Below, piece by piece: positions 47,355-58,137 of a stretch of 64,000 nucleotides of DNA. Positions within the stretch are counted from its first letter, which is position 1. Each line of letters opens with the position of its first letter. Under the pieces are notes generated by a model. It ran no database searches. It saw only the letters and a list, made by a program, of their open reading frames with translations, and was not told the origin of the DNA. The translations under genes were made by a program, and so were the position numbers. The stretch comes from Rhynchonema sp. JSB1_4 (lineage: Eukaryota; Nematoda; Chromadorea; Monhysterida; Xyalidae): the NCBI GenBank assembly GCA_030248065.1, contig JASAMV010006027.1, forward strand, positions 1 to 64,000, given 5' to 3'.

Positions 47355-48135
47355 TACACTTTAAATATTACACATGCTCATTTTCCAATGATTAAAACTA
47401 AATGTCCTCGATACGCTTGCCATGCATTCAACTCAAATGCCAAAATGTTGACATACACACTCTGTTCCTAGTTTTGCAATTCTCAGTTTTACACTTTCGC
47501 ATTTTGATTTGCTGATCTCTCTTGGTAATGAGTTTGCTTGCACGCAAAAGCAACCACACCCAATGTATTGAGCGCAGTAATGTTCGTCTGTTTCGCCCTG
47601 CTTTCGCAGACAGACCGAGGCGCCAGGGCTCGTCAGTGCGAACGCCTCTGGCAAATTTGCCTCCAAAAAGACCCACGCTGGCCTTATAACATCACTGCGT
47701 GCAAACTCATAAACAGAGTTTCGTCACATATGTGCATAGCGAAGGCAGAGAACCACTACAAGCAGTGCACATAGTGAAGTCACAATGCATTGAGCGCAGT
47801 AATGTTGGTCTGTTTCGCCCTCTGCTTTCGCAGACAGGCCAAGTCACGCTCATCTCTGTGAAAAGGTAGGAGATTTGAGCCTGGTTCGTTTTGCCAGTTG
47901 TGCTTGCCAAACAGCGTGACAGGCTTTGTGGCCATGATGATCACTACGCAACTTTTTTAAGTGTCCACGTTTGTTTTTCACCCAGTACAAAATGAATACC
48001 GTATGCGCATTTGCCACGCAAGTTGCAGAAAAGGTGTTGAGGACAGACAGACTCAGCTCTTATTTTAGTAGTTCAGCTATTTTTACTGGATAACTTCACG
48101 ATAAAAATCAAAGTTCAGCACTTAAGTTGGCTGTA
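47355..48135. other. intergenic, upstream of PLA2 copy 2
   Basis: Contains two near-identical 40-50-base blocks (CAATG(T/C)ATTGAGCGCAGTAATGTT to TTTCGCAGACAG) at about 47560-47615 and 47783-47838, about 220 bases apart. No exon recognised. The immediate upstream of the ATG resembles the upstream of copy 1 (TTCACGATAAAAATCAAAGTT). Confidence 0.5.
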
Positions 48136-50916
48136 ATGTATGCTCTGCCACGAATTGCTCTGCTCTTGCTGCTCACCGCCAATGTTGAATGTTCAGTGCG
48201 ACTTTTCGGCGAGATAATCAGATGCGTTACGGACAAGACGGACGCGACCGCGTATCTGCCGTATGGATGCTTTTATGGAAAGGGAAATGTAGATCTGCCG
48301 CCCATGGATGACATTGACAAGTAAGTGATTTCTGACCGCTGTCAGGTGCACTTGCAAGCTGAGGCTACGTACATACCTTGTGCCGGTTGTGCAACACGAT
48401 ACAAAATTGCTAGACGTAGACGCTGCTCTCCAAAACTGGAAAGTACCGACAGTAGCAGGGTTGGAAAAAATATTTTTATATTTGGAGAGATTTGACCAAA
48501 TTTGCCTCAAAACGCGCAAAAACGGGAAAAATGCAACTTTACTTGACAAGTCACTGTTGTTGTGACTTGGTTTGCATCACTATGGTGGGTGTTTACGTCA
48601 TATCGGTGCGATCCGACAGTCTGCGTTTCATATGGACCAATGATTGTTGCTCCATGTATCAGACACAACAGTTTGTGATCGAATAAGCAAGATTTACTCA
48701 TAAACAACACAGGATTCAGAGAATAAGCTGCATAAACACCACTTGTCGGGTAGCTGAATCAGTGGTATCTGACCGATCCGATTTGGTATGGCATCGAAGC
48801 ATCACGTAGGTACATGCACTATGTGTCTCACGCATCACCGGAAGGTATTATAACATCATTTGAGGCATTTTAGACATCAAATACAGCCCCAAAAGTGATT
48901 TTGGGAAGAAATTTTTCAACGCTTGAGAAAAAATGACAAAAAATAACCCCCAAAAACGCCAAAACGTTTTGTTCCCCCGAGAAAAATTTAAAAAATTTCA
49001 ATGTTTCAAAAACCTTTTTTTAAATTTTTCTTGAAAAAGAGATTCTTTTGCCCAACCCTGGACGGTAGTTTCGATTCTAGAGATTTGTTTTTAGCTTCTG
49101 TGTTCGGCAATGAAGAGTCTTCGGTGAAACCCCTCCGTTTCCAAAGCACATGGATACTTACAGTAAGTCTATTGTTCTCACAGGGGTTTTTCAGTTTCCG
49201 TCACTTTTAGGTGCTGCAAAGTGCACGACAACTGCTACGGACACACAAACTACCATGGTTGCAACGGTATCCTGCTGACCAAGCCACACTTTCAAATCTA
49301 CAAATACGAATGTGACTCACCAGCTGAGCGCAACGAAAAGGGGCGGCTCATACCGGGAAAAGCCAGTTGTATTCCAAGTAGGACGTGATTTCATAACAAA
49401 GTTTTTTGTCCAGCACAGGTCATGTCATCCCGTAATTACCCAGTTAGGCTGCTAACGCGGGCCTTTTCGACCTGGGCACCCACGTTACCCATGTTACCCA
49501 TGTTACCTAGCCACAGGGTCTGCGCCACAAGCCTGGGTTCCCTGGGTACCCAGGTCGAAATGTTCGCGAAAAAAGCGTGGGTGCCCTGGGTACCCAGGTC
49601 GAAATGCGCATGCGCTTGCATGCACATGCATGCCGACTACGGCGTAAGTGTGAAAATGATAGTCAGAAAAACAACATTTCCGAACACTGTAACGCCGTAT
49701 CACGCCGCGGGCTTAGTGCAGTCATGATAGTTTGAATAATAACAACAAGCAGCCATACATGGCGTCGAAACGTGTTTGAAAAAGTCAATTGGAAAAACAC
49801 AATTAGAAAAACACCACTATTCATTTGACACATACAGACAGGCTTAGTGCAGTCATGATAGTTTGAATAATTACAAGTCAATTGGAAAAACACAATTAGA
49901 AAAACACCACTAGACATTTGACACATACACACATTTTAGATTAGCACCCCAACACCAATAAGACACCCCGACAACCGTGAGACCGTAGTGGCGCACCTAG
50001 AACTGGGCCACCCAACGCAACACAGGCAACACACAACACAGAACGCGCAGGCATGCGCGTGCATGCTGCATGCACAAGCCAATGCGCGTGCAAGCAATAT
50101 GTGCATGCACATACAAATTTAGTTTCAATTGGGTACCCAGGGTACCCAAAAGTAGGAGAATTCGCGCGCGCACGAATTCTTATACATGGGAAAAGCAGAA
50201 ATTCCAAAACTGCGACCTGGGTACCCACAGCCAGCAAAAGGCAGATATGTGAGGCAGCCGCAGCCAAAAAAAGTGCTTTATGCCAATCCCGAACACACGT
50301 GGACATATTTAGTTGACACCCTGTAATTCCAAATCTTATTTCCGCTTTTTTTGAAAAATCTGCCTCCTATCTTTTGCATGGTGGGTAACATGGGTAACAT
50401 GGGTAACGTGGGTGCCCAGGTCGCTATGGCCTAACGCGGAATGTTTTCACGTGGCGCTTTTATTGGACATCGTACGCGTGGCAATTGTTCTCGCCAAGCC
50501 ACGTGTGTGGTGTCGGTCGATTTCGTATGAGAAGCTGGAAATTTTGTTCATCAGGTGCATGTTATTTTTGGGGTGCTTAAAAAAATTTCTCCGTTTCAGT
50601 AAATAATGCCTGTGCCAATCTGGCATGCGAATGTGACTTGAAGGCAGCTCGATGTTTCGCTGAGCACGACGCCAGCTACAACGCGTCCATGAGAGGTGTT
50701 GGGAGCTGTCCTAAACTTAAGACCAAGGCGGAGAACATGGTCGACATTGCCGCGAGTTTCTATCAGAAATTTGAGACCTTCATGAAGAGCAAATCAATGT
50801 GGATCTTGTTCATTGTGGTTGTTGTTGGCATAATCATTACGGTGGTAACATTTTATCTCTTGTGGAAATATCTGTTTCATCATGAAATGGCGCCGCCTGC
50901 TGATGCCAATGTTTGA
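48136..50916 (+). CDS. membrane-anchored secreted-type phospholipase A2, copy 2
   Basis: Exons 48136-48320, 49211-49377 and 50600-50916 have the same phases as copy 1 (exons 2 and 3 also the same lengths), and the third exons are nearly identical in sequence. It has a signal peptide, active site CCKVHDNCY, the second catalytic segment CECDLKAARCFAEHDASYN, a C-terminal transmembrane helix (SMWILFIVVVVGIIITVVTF) and the tail WKYLFHHEMAP. The calcium loop reads YGCFYGKGN: the second cysteine is Tyr. That cysteine normally pairs with one in the CC motif, so a disulfide is lost although the catalytic His and Asp remain. Intron 1 has grown by a hAT-like insertion and intron 2 by a Mutator-like MITE, which explains the longer gene. 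It converges on the MAM gene (minus, stop at 51535). Confidence 0.87.
48456..49060 (+). mobile_element. non-autonomous hAT-like element, copy 2
   Basis: Begins CAGGGTTGG and ends CCCAACCCTG. It is flanked by GACAGTAG on the left and GACGGTAG on the right, an 8-bp target duplication with one mismatch. Homologous throughout to 14459-15057. It lies in intron 1 of PLA2 copy 2 and is absent from the equivalent intron of copy 1. Confidence 0.75.
49461..50430. mobile_element. ~970-bp Mutator-like MITE with 9-bp target duplication
   Basis: Flanked by CTAACGCGG on both sides (49452-49460 and 50431-50439). Ends are inverted: after GCC plus a few variable bases, both read inward CGACCTGGGCACCCACG followed by three GTTACCCAT-type repeats. 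The interior has many GGTACCCAGG words and a direct duplication. Copy 1 of the gene has an uninterrupted version of the site near 44631-44650. A 9-bp duplication suggests the Mutator superfamily; no transposase is encoded. Confidence 0.8.
49711..49912. repeat. direct duplication inside the Mutator-like MITE
   Basis: GCTTAGTGCAGTCATGATAG begins at 49711 and again at 49852, and GTCAATTGGAAAAACACAAT begins at about 49784 and 49877. The second copy lacks about 40 bases. Confidence 0.7.
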
Positions 50917-50995
50917 CAATAATTAATGAGAGAAAAGACGTCCCGGAAGTGTGGTACCACTCCCATGTTGCAATCTCACCGAGCTTAACTTGAGT

Positions 50996-51054
50996 GCTGC
51001 TTCACAACCAGAGAGAATTTTGTTTTTCGGAAATCTCTCAGGTTGTGAAGCAGC
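50996..51054 (+). other. 59-nt hairpin, possible small-RNA precursor
   Basis: GCTGCTTCACAACC pairs with GGTTGTGAAGCAGC (14 bp), followed by one A/A mismatch and GAGAGA with TCTCTC, closing a loop of about 16 bases. It lies 80 bases after the PLA2 copy 2 stop, between convergent genes. No such hairpin is seen after copy 1. Could be a microRNA-like precursor, a 3'-end structure or a MITE remnant. Confidence 0.45.
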
Positions 51055-51534
51055 AAGGAAATTTTTGTTAATAGTAGGTTAATAATCGTAATCAAGAGGG
51101 AAATAAGAATTTTTTATGGATTGCCACATGTTTTTGCTGCACTTTGGGAACAGATCTGTCAGTGAGCAGTTTAGCGACTGAAGTTACTTTCCGTGGAAAT
51201 AATATTGTCTTAAATAATACTTCATAAATAATAGAGCTGAAATTAATAACCGTTTCATACTGTTGAAATAGAAGTGTTGTGATGAGTTTCACCCAATGCC
51301 GTGAGCAGTCAAAATGCAACTAATTTCCTATTTGTGATGAAAATTACCGTTTATACGGATAAAAGCAATAAAGAAATGAACATTTTAAATATGCAAGATC
51401 ACAGAGTCGAAAAATGAAACGAAGCGTGACATACAATAAATAGACAGGCGATAAAGCAGAGTTTGTTTGATCACTGAAAAAAATGGAAAAAAATCAGATA
51501 AAATAACAAAGTAAATTGATGATTTCGTAGAGCG

Positions 51535-54500
51535 TTAAAAAAAGCAGGCGTCTTCGAAAGCAGTTTCGAGATTTGTAGGGTTGGTAAAGCTTCGTTTCAA
51601 CAACTGGATATTGTCAAGCCCCAACGCGCCCTGATTGCGACCGCGGTTTTCTCCAATGAACATTATCTGAAACAAGACTATTTTCGGTTGCTGGTCTTTT
51701 GAGAGCACATTCGTGGGATATTGATGAATGAAAAATTCCTGTCTGTGCGGCCCGGCCCGGCCAACAGGATACGTTCAAGCCAGCGCATCTGAATCTTCAT
51801 GTTGTGTGGTGAACACGAACTTTTTTATCGACACGAGCTTTGGCAGTAGCTGGTGGAATCTTAAACGAAAAAATGGAAGTACTCCACCCCCACCACGCAC
51901 CCTGGTTGTACCAGCAGGTACGAGTGCGTTCTGCGTCGTCCATCTACGATCGTTGCGCGTCGCCTTCTGATTCGTCCCGATTGGACAGCTCGACCGCGTA
52001 ACATCGTCGAAGCAAACCTGATGTTTCACGGAATGTTATATTAATGAGATTCACATCTGTATGTTATAATACTAGGCACAATGTCGCAAAACCTTGAGCT
52101 CCATGTCATAAACAGCCTCGTAAACGTCATATCTAAGGACGAGTGCTTCGTTTGTTTGAATCAGCCCTGAGTCCAAGCCCGCTGTTTCGCCAGGATGCAG
52201 ATACACCGCTAGATATTTGTCTGCTTCCCCGTTCCCTGAGTTTACTTTCAGTAAATGTTTGAAACATCATGGAGCACAATGCGCGAACGAAATTCAATCA
52301 TAAATCGTAAGACTCACGGCCATTCTTGACGCCTGTGATCTTGTTCTGAAACGATATCTTATATGATCTTATAAAGCAAACTATGGATGAAGATTATTGA
52401 ACAACAATTACAAAGTAGGATGTAAAAGTGCTAAAATCACAAACATTAAACTGTCCGCTGATAATCTGAAAATTCTGATCAACGATTCCAAGCAGTGGAG
52501 AGTCAAAGGCCTCTGTGCCATCAATGTACTGACACGGTGGCTCTGCAAAAATTAATTTTGGATCACGAAGCAGATTAACGATTGACGTTTTTAGAAGAGG
52601 AAGATGATGTCTCCCCTTCAAACGTACCCTGGCACAACACTCTATTGCACGTGTCTCGTCCAACAGCCGGCAGAGGCGTCGTGGTGGTCGTGGGCCTGGG
52701 CCTGGTTGTTGTGGCCGGTGCAGGGGTGGTGGTCGATTGGACGCAAGGTGTGAAAGAAACATGAATGTCGTCGAGAATGGCAACGGTGCCGTCGGACTCG
52801 AGGAAATGGGACGCGACAATGACGATCTGGAGTGATAATCGATAAATACAGTAGGTTGCGAAATATAGCGATGCTTATTTAGTGCGTGTTAGGTTGTTGG
52901 GAAGAGATGGTCTTAGCCAACAATTGGTCGCTTGCAGATTCAGAAACTTTTACCGGGGAAATGTAACAAGGTAGACAAGTAATAAAAGGCGGTTTCTCGC
53001 TGGTGGGCGCCTAAGCGTGCCTAAACTCAAGCGAAAGTCATAACATTAGCCCAAACAATCAGTTCGCTGTTGACTCCGACTAGCGCGCAGCCTATCCCCA
53101 GCAAAACATCTAATCATTTCTCCATGTGTACCAACATCGAAATTCCTGCCTGCTGGCAATTTTACAGTGCTCGGACCGGGCGAGTTCTTGTTTGGCAGAA
53201 TCTGGCAATCCAACAATTGATCGATACGATGGTCGCGCAGCACTTTGCATACTTTCAGTTCGGCCTCGGCTGTACTCCAATGGCTGCAAAATTAGGGGGG
53301 CATGCGATTCGGTTAGCTTCCGTTATTTTTTTCTGTCGGTTTTTATTCGGTTATTGTTAGTTTTTTTTATGTGTACAGCTCAGCTTTCGACCACCAATAA
53401 AGCCTGATGGTAATCGGAAACTTTCTGAATAACTTTCGCCTCAGCGAGATCCGTCAGGGAGAGGGACCATTTATCTACACGCAAACAAATCAAAGAGCAT
53501 TCTGCACAGCTTCCTGTAATAATCAGTAAACCATATAATAATCACTAAACCATACGGACACCAAGGTGCAAATAATTTTACGTTACCCTGCTGTTTAGGT
53601 ATAGGATACCTGTACCGGTACGAGTGCAAGCATTGAGAGCTTAAAACAACGAACCCGAGACTATTCCTGGAGCCAGTTTAGACTTTTACGTGTTGTGACT
53701 TTGGATAAAATTGAGTTTGGATTCATTTTTGCAGAATCCTACGCTCTGGTGAGTGACAAAGAGGGCCCAGAGGACTTAAAATTGTGACCCGATGTTCACG
53801 ACATTCACGATATTGCACCTTTTACCAATTTGTGAATAAATTTGGAACTTGTGCTGTGGAACAGAAACCCGCGTGGGTAGAAATGCCCAGCTTCACTGTG
53901 GCTAGGGGTAGAAAATATGAACCAAAGTGTAGAATTTTACATTCTACCCCTGATAGAATCTCCACACTTAATAGAAACTGACTCCTGGCAGCAGGAAACC
54001 AACAAACAAATGTTTGGTGCACGTGCACTGCAACCATATCCACACCCACCTCAGGCTGACACTGACCGACTGACTGCATGCGATTGTGCACGATCTGAAT
54101 CTGGCATTAACTGCTTGGTTGTCGTCACTTGCCGCTGTCAGCATGTATGTCGATGCTGAAACGTCACTGTGGAAGTGACTGGGTGATGTTCCAATGCACG
54201 AACCACTTTTCTAGATCGTCTAACCAGGCGCAATAGCTCCACCAAAATGTTCGCTGAATTTTAATTGATCAGGTCCGACGCTGGACACGAGGAACTCAAG
54301 ATCGTCCTGAAGATAATGATGTTTCACTTCTCTGAAGAAAAAGCACTTTTGGCGAACAGCCGACCAAATGAGGAATGGTAACCTGCGGTGGCTTATCGTT
54401 ATCCCAGCAGCAAGGCTTCTCGAAATCGCACGCCAGTTCCGAACCGGATAAGACTGGGTTGTTTTTGCGACCGAATTCTGCAAAAAATATGCAGCGCATA

Positions 54501-55229
54501 AATGTTATGTTTGAAGTTGAGACAGCGTGGCGGATCCAGCTTTCGGCCTGGGGGGCCAAATCTCAAAAGTCATTATTATCTAGTGCATGTTTGATTTTTC
54601 AACGGTCGTTTTTATCCAGTGCTTGTTTATAATTCGGCGATTTCAAGCTAAATACCACACTAGATATGAGCATGAAATGTTTGCACTTTTTTTGCGCCCG
54701 CGACGGCCAAATTCCAATGACGTGGGCGGATCTGACACGCTAAGCGCGGGATTTTTTGGCTTTTGAAGTGTATTAGAGTGAAAGCCTGCGATTTAGGGGT
54801 CTTTTTCCTTCTTTTCTCCAGAGGCCACTTTGACCAAAGGGGGCGCCTAGATCCCTGTGGCCCCTTGGATCCGCTAGTGTGAGACAGCCGCTTTTTCAAA
54901 TGAAACATCAGAGAGCCCCGATCTTACTGCCGCCATCATACGGTGAGACATCGCTGGCGGTGATTCCCATTTTGCCTGAAAAGAAGTTTTTGTGCACCAG
55001 GAAGTCATCAGTTCTGATCTCTGATGTAAAAACTTAATGTTGTTGATGACCAGGAAGATCAAGAAAGTTAACACTGATGAAAATTGATATGCAAAAAGTA
55101 AGTTTAGAAACTGACGATTGAGCGGATCTGGTGCGCCAACTGGTTGTGCGTCGTGTGATTCTTCAACTAGAATGCTCGATGTTTCACCATCTCCATCACC
55201 GCGTAGTGAACGGGCACGACAGCAAACAA
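51535..55229 (-). CDS. two-MAM-domain extracellular protein (5' end not found)
   Basis: Exons in order: 55116-55229, 54928-54975, 54383-54477, 54225-54306, a missing or uncertain exon (about 53405-53470), 53136-53283, 52628-52826, 52451-52542, 52318-52345, 52093-52244, 51901-52017 and 51535-51666 with the stop. MAM 1 runs from ACDFEKPCCWDND through AEAELKVCKVL and STVKLPAGRNF to DGTVAILDDIHVSFTPC. A Thr/Pro-rich linker follows (STTTPAPATTTRPRPTTTTT). MAM 2 runs from VLCQEPPCQYID through KYLAVYLHPGETAGL and DMELKVCFDDV to ENRGRNQGALGLDNIQL. MAM domains mediate extracellular adhesion. No transmembrane segment follows the second domain. Upstream exons (signal peptide) lie beyond 55229. The junction 52451/52345 does not fit GT-AG in frame. 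Confidence 0.78.
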
Positions 55230-56905
55230 CTGCAATATGGTTCAGCGATTGAAAAATGTTAGTTTTCAATGGTAAAAGTGATAGGGGATTTGGTGCAAGG
55301 ATGCAAGACCTTGCTTCAGTGGCACAAGGATTATCTTGTGTGGTGTCGCTTTTGGAGACTTTTAGAACGCGCACAATTCAAAGGAAAGGCAGGTAGGCTC
55401 TGAAAGGAAATGTTTCCGAACCCTAGGTATTAGCCCGCGGCTCGCCGAATACGAATGATTATGGTTGCGCAAATCTCAAGATTGACAAAAACAGCTGAAA
55501 AATACCTGGCTCGACTGCACAGTTCGCGAGTATTAAGCCAAGAAAATGACAATGTTTCAGGAAGATTTGCATTTTGACCAGCGAAAGGACGGCTATCTAT
55601 TCCGATTTAAAAGACTTGAATCTGCAAACATAAATAAACAAAGGAAAGCATTTCGATTCTTGGGACGTTTTTTAATGTTGTTGACAGAGAACAAGGGCAC
55701 CAGGTCAAGGCAAAATTTGTCTAGGTCTCTGGATCGCGTTTAGTTACGAATGACACTTTATTATTTCATAAAAGAGGCCACAAACTCAAAAACGTTGTGT
55801 GGAACCGCCTTATTTTGCTTGAAACTGCTTATTAAATTCTTTGTGCCTTGTTTGTGCACCGTGACTTGGAAATCTGATCCAGATGTAAAAACGCAGCACA
55901 ACGCCAACTGCAAAACAACATACCTAAATTCGTTTTGGCGACAGTTAAGACAGCGTGAAAAGGGTTTTAAAATGTCATCTCTCGCAAGACAAACAACAAA
56001 AATAGAACTTCATTGTAAAAATGTGAAGAGTTCATAAATTCACTGCACGAAACAAATTCGCAAAAAACATGCGACTCACTTTTTCCTATTTTTAATGTCG
56101 GGCGTTTATTTCAATGTTTCCCGTAACTGATATGCGGTGCGTAACGTTGGACGTTCACCCATGTCACGTACGAAGGTCGTGAAAAAATAATCGCGTCACC
56201 CGTTTTATTGTCTGTTATTACACGACAGTATTTTAGAAACAATCGCGTTTTGGTTTTCAGCAGTGAAACACAGCTCCGAGTCAAAACGAAGCAAGAACTT
56301 GAGATTGAGAAGACAAAGATAAAGTCAAGCTCAGCTGCTGATTGAGCTCGAGCTGTTAACGGGCTTGAACTTCACACCGCTGTAGCTGTAGAGGTCAGTA
56401 GAAAATGCTAGGTTCAAGTTCGCAGAATCGTCTCTTTTACGAAGTTGTCACTTTCCTTTTGGCATGCTGCTGTGATTAAATAACAAAGTCTTGTTATTTG
56501 TCATTTGTTATTTGTCTTAGCCAAAAATTAAAATTTTACACAATAATATCAATATGTCAAATTATCAGGAAGTTTGCGGAAGACGTTCATGATAACGTGT
56601 TCGTCATGACAGTTCTTAGCATGTTCATTCTGAGGCTATATGTATACATACATGTGTTTGAAGTTTATTTTAGGGCGGGGTAACACAACTTTTATGGGTC
56701 ATTTCATTTTACTTCATATTTCAAACGTGCCGGTGGTCACCACAGTACCTTTACCATCGGTCGCTGAGCTATGTATGCGTGTGTAGCCATTTTTAATCAC
56801 TCAAAAAAACAACAGAACACTTTATTGGCAGCGGAAACAACTGGACACTTCCTTAATGTCGAAGCATTGAGATTGCAGTGAAACCAAAATCAATGATGCC
56901 TTTTA
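55230..56905. other. no gene assigned
   Basis: Should contain the first exon(s) of the minus-strand MAM gene, but I could not pick one out. Short open frames only. No repeat noticed. Confidence 0.45.
56821..56826 (-). terminator. polyadenylation signal AATAAA
   Basis: AATAAA on the minus strand, 80 bases after the stop of the small secreted-peptide gene and the only such hexamer in its immediate 3' flank. Confidence 0.5.
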
Positions 56906-57513
56906 TCAATAATCGACATTGTTGAATAACTGCCCATATTCTCGTTCCGGATTAGCCGCGTCATAGTCCAACTGATAGCCGAGATCCATGACGTATCTGA
57001 AGAAATAACATTGGCAATAATTATAATAATAACAATAACAATAATTATTATGAAAATCTAACCTTCTTTGCAAACAAATTAAGTAAAAAATCACTCACGC
57101 TCTCTTAACGTTCTTCCCGTTCTCTGGTATCAACTCAACAACAACCGACTGGCCTGGCTTCTTACCGAACAGATTGCGTATTTGGTAGACTGCGTATTTC
57201 CCTGAAAATCGGACATTTGGTTTTGAAAACCATTTCTGTTTTTATTCAGATCCTGAGATTCGACTGCAATTACAATCGACAAAGCCTGTGATTGTTTAAA
57301 GCACTGCTGCTAGGTATGTTGGACTAAAGCAGCACGTTTTTTTAAGTCACGTTTTCTGCAACAGGGTTGGAGTGCTGACGACGTCGACAAACGTAGACAA
57401 CGTTCCTGGCTTAATATGCCCTTACCTGCTCTTGTTGGCCATGAGTGCGCTGTTGTTGACAACTGACTGACAACCATCACCATCATGACAGTAGATCGCA
57501 CGTTGAAATTCAT
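56906..57513 (-). CDS. small secreted protein, candidate neuropeptide precursor (93 aa)
   Basis: Three exons, 57426-57513, 57099-57201 and 56906-56996, with phases 1 and 2 that fit exactly. Exon 1 starts with ATG and encodes a signal peptide (MNFNVRSTVMMVMVVSQL to about Ala22 or later). The mature part contains YQIRNLFGKK, a hydrophobic peptide ending in Gly followed by two lysines, the classical amidation and dibasic cleavage site. A second basic site follows (NVKR), then an acidic, Tyr-rich C-terminus (LGYQLDYDAANPEREYG). This layout suggests a neuropeptide or peptide-hormone precursor with one amidated peptide, but I do not recognise the family. It could also be a small secreted structural protein. 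The gene model is strong; the function is an inference. Confidence 0.72.
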
Positions 57514-57899
57514 GCTCGTGTGTTGTCGAAAGCTTCGGATCCTTCTTTTGAGCTACGAAAGTAATACGATAAAGACAGCAGGTCGGCGGCGATAACTTGT
57601 AATCTTAGCAGTTCCTCGATCAATCGTCCGCCCGCGTTGATTCTTATTACTTGTGTACCTAAAATGTTACGCAAATTAACACAACTTGTTTACTCAACGC
57701 TTTTGTCTTTGTGAGCAGGTGCACCATGCGCAGCAGTTCTTGGGACGTCATTAACTGATGATGATGATAATCGATGTTTTGTTTTTGACATGTACACTAG
57801 TGAGGTTGACTAGATTAAGATTTGAGCTACGGAATCTTGGTTAGCCAGCTACATAATTGGTCATATGCAATTTGGGAGATTTAGTCGATAGATATGGCA

Positions 57900-58137
57900 T
57901 ATACTGGGTGGAATTTTCGAAACGGTGTAAAGATCACTTGGGTGTAAAGGTTGGTGGAAAGTTCGGTCGAAAGCTCGGTCGGCGTAGCTCGGTGTAAACG
58001 TGAAACATTTCCTATTATTAACGTGGAATGTTTCAAGTTTACACCGAGGTCTATCACACTGAGCTGTCGACCGAGTTTTTCACCGACCTTTACACCCAAC
58101 TGACCTTTACACCGTTTCGAAAATATCACCCACTGTA
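57900..58137. mobile_element. imperfect palindromic MITE (~240 bp)
   Basis: Left half words GGTGTAAAG, GGGTGTAAAGGTTGGTG, CTCGGTCG and CTCGGTGTAAAC reappear as complements in reverse order on the right (GTTTACACCGAG, CGACCGAG, CACCGACCTTTACACCC, CTTTACACC). Centre near 58010. Bounded by TA-containing ends. Non-coding. Confidence 0.75.

Larger units (their letters stand above)
4686..55186. repeat. dispersed word GATGTTTCA, 22 exact sites, mostly intronic
   Basis: Plus-strand sites start at 19241, 20556, 21220, 21697, 21841, 22853, 26681, 32634, 39787, 40426, 42522, 52020, 54318 and 55178. Complement sites start at 4686, 5502, 13610, 24765, 24921, 39043, 52260 and 54901. Fifteen fall in introns of the gene models: next to a donor (5502, 19241, 21841, 40426, 54901), fused to an acceptor (4686, 13610, 21697, 39787), inside an intron (20556, 24765, 24921, 52260) or as the complement just before an acceptor (52020, 54318). 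Four lie in coding exons, one overlaps a stop codon (22853) and two are unassigned. GGCTGATGTTTCA occurs four times. Confidence 0.8.

Noticed and set aside
53405..53470. Firm exon for the middle of MAM domain 1
   Set aside because: The stretch has plausible MAM-like residues and an acceptor, but no donor gives the phase needed by the next exon, so it is left as uncertain.
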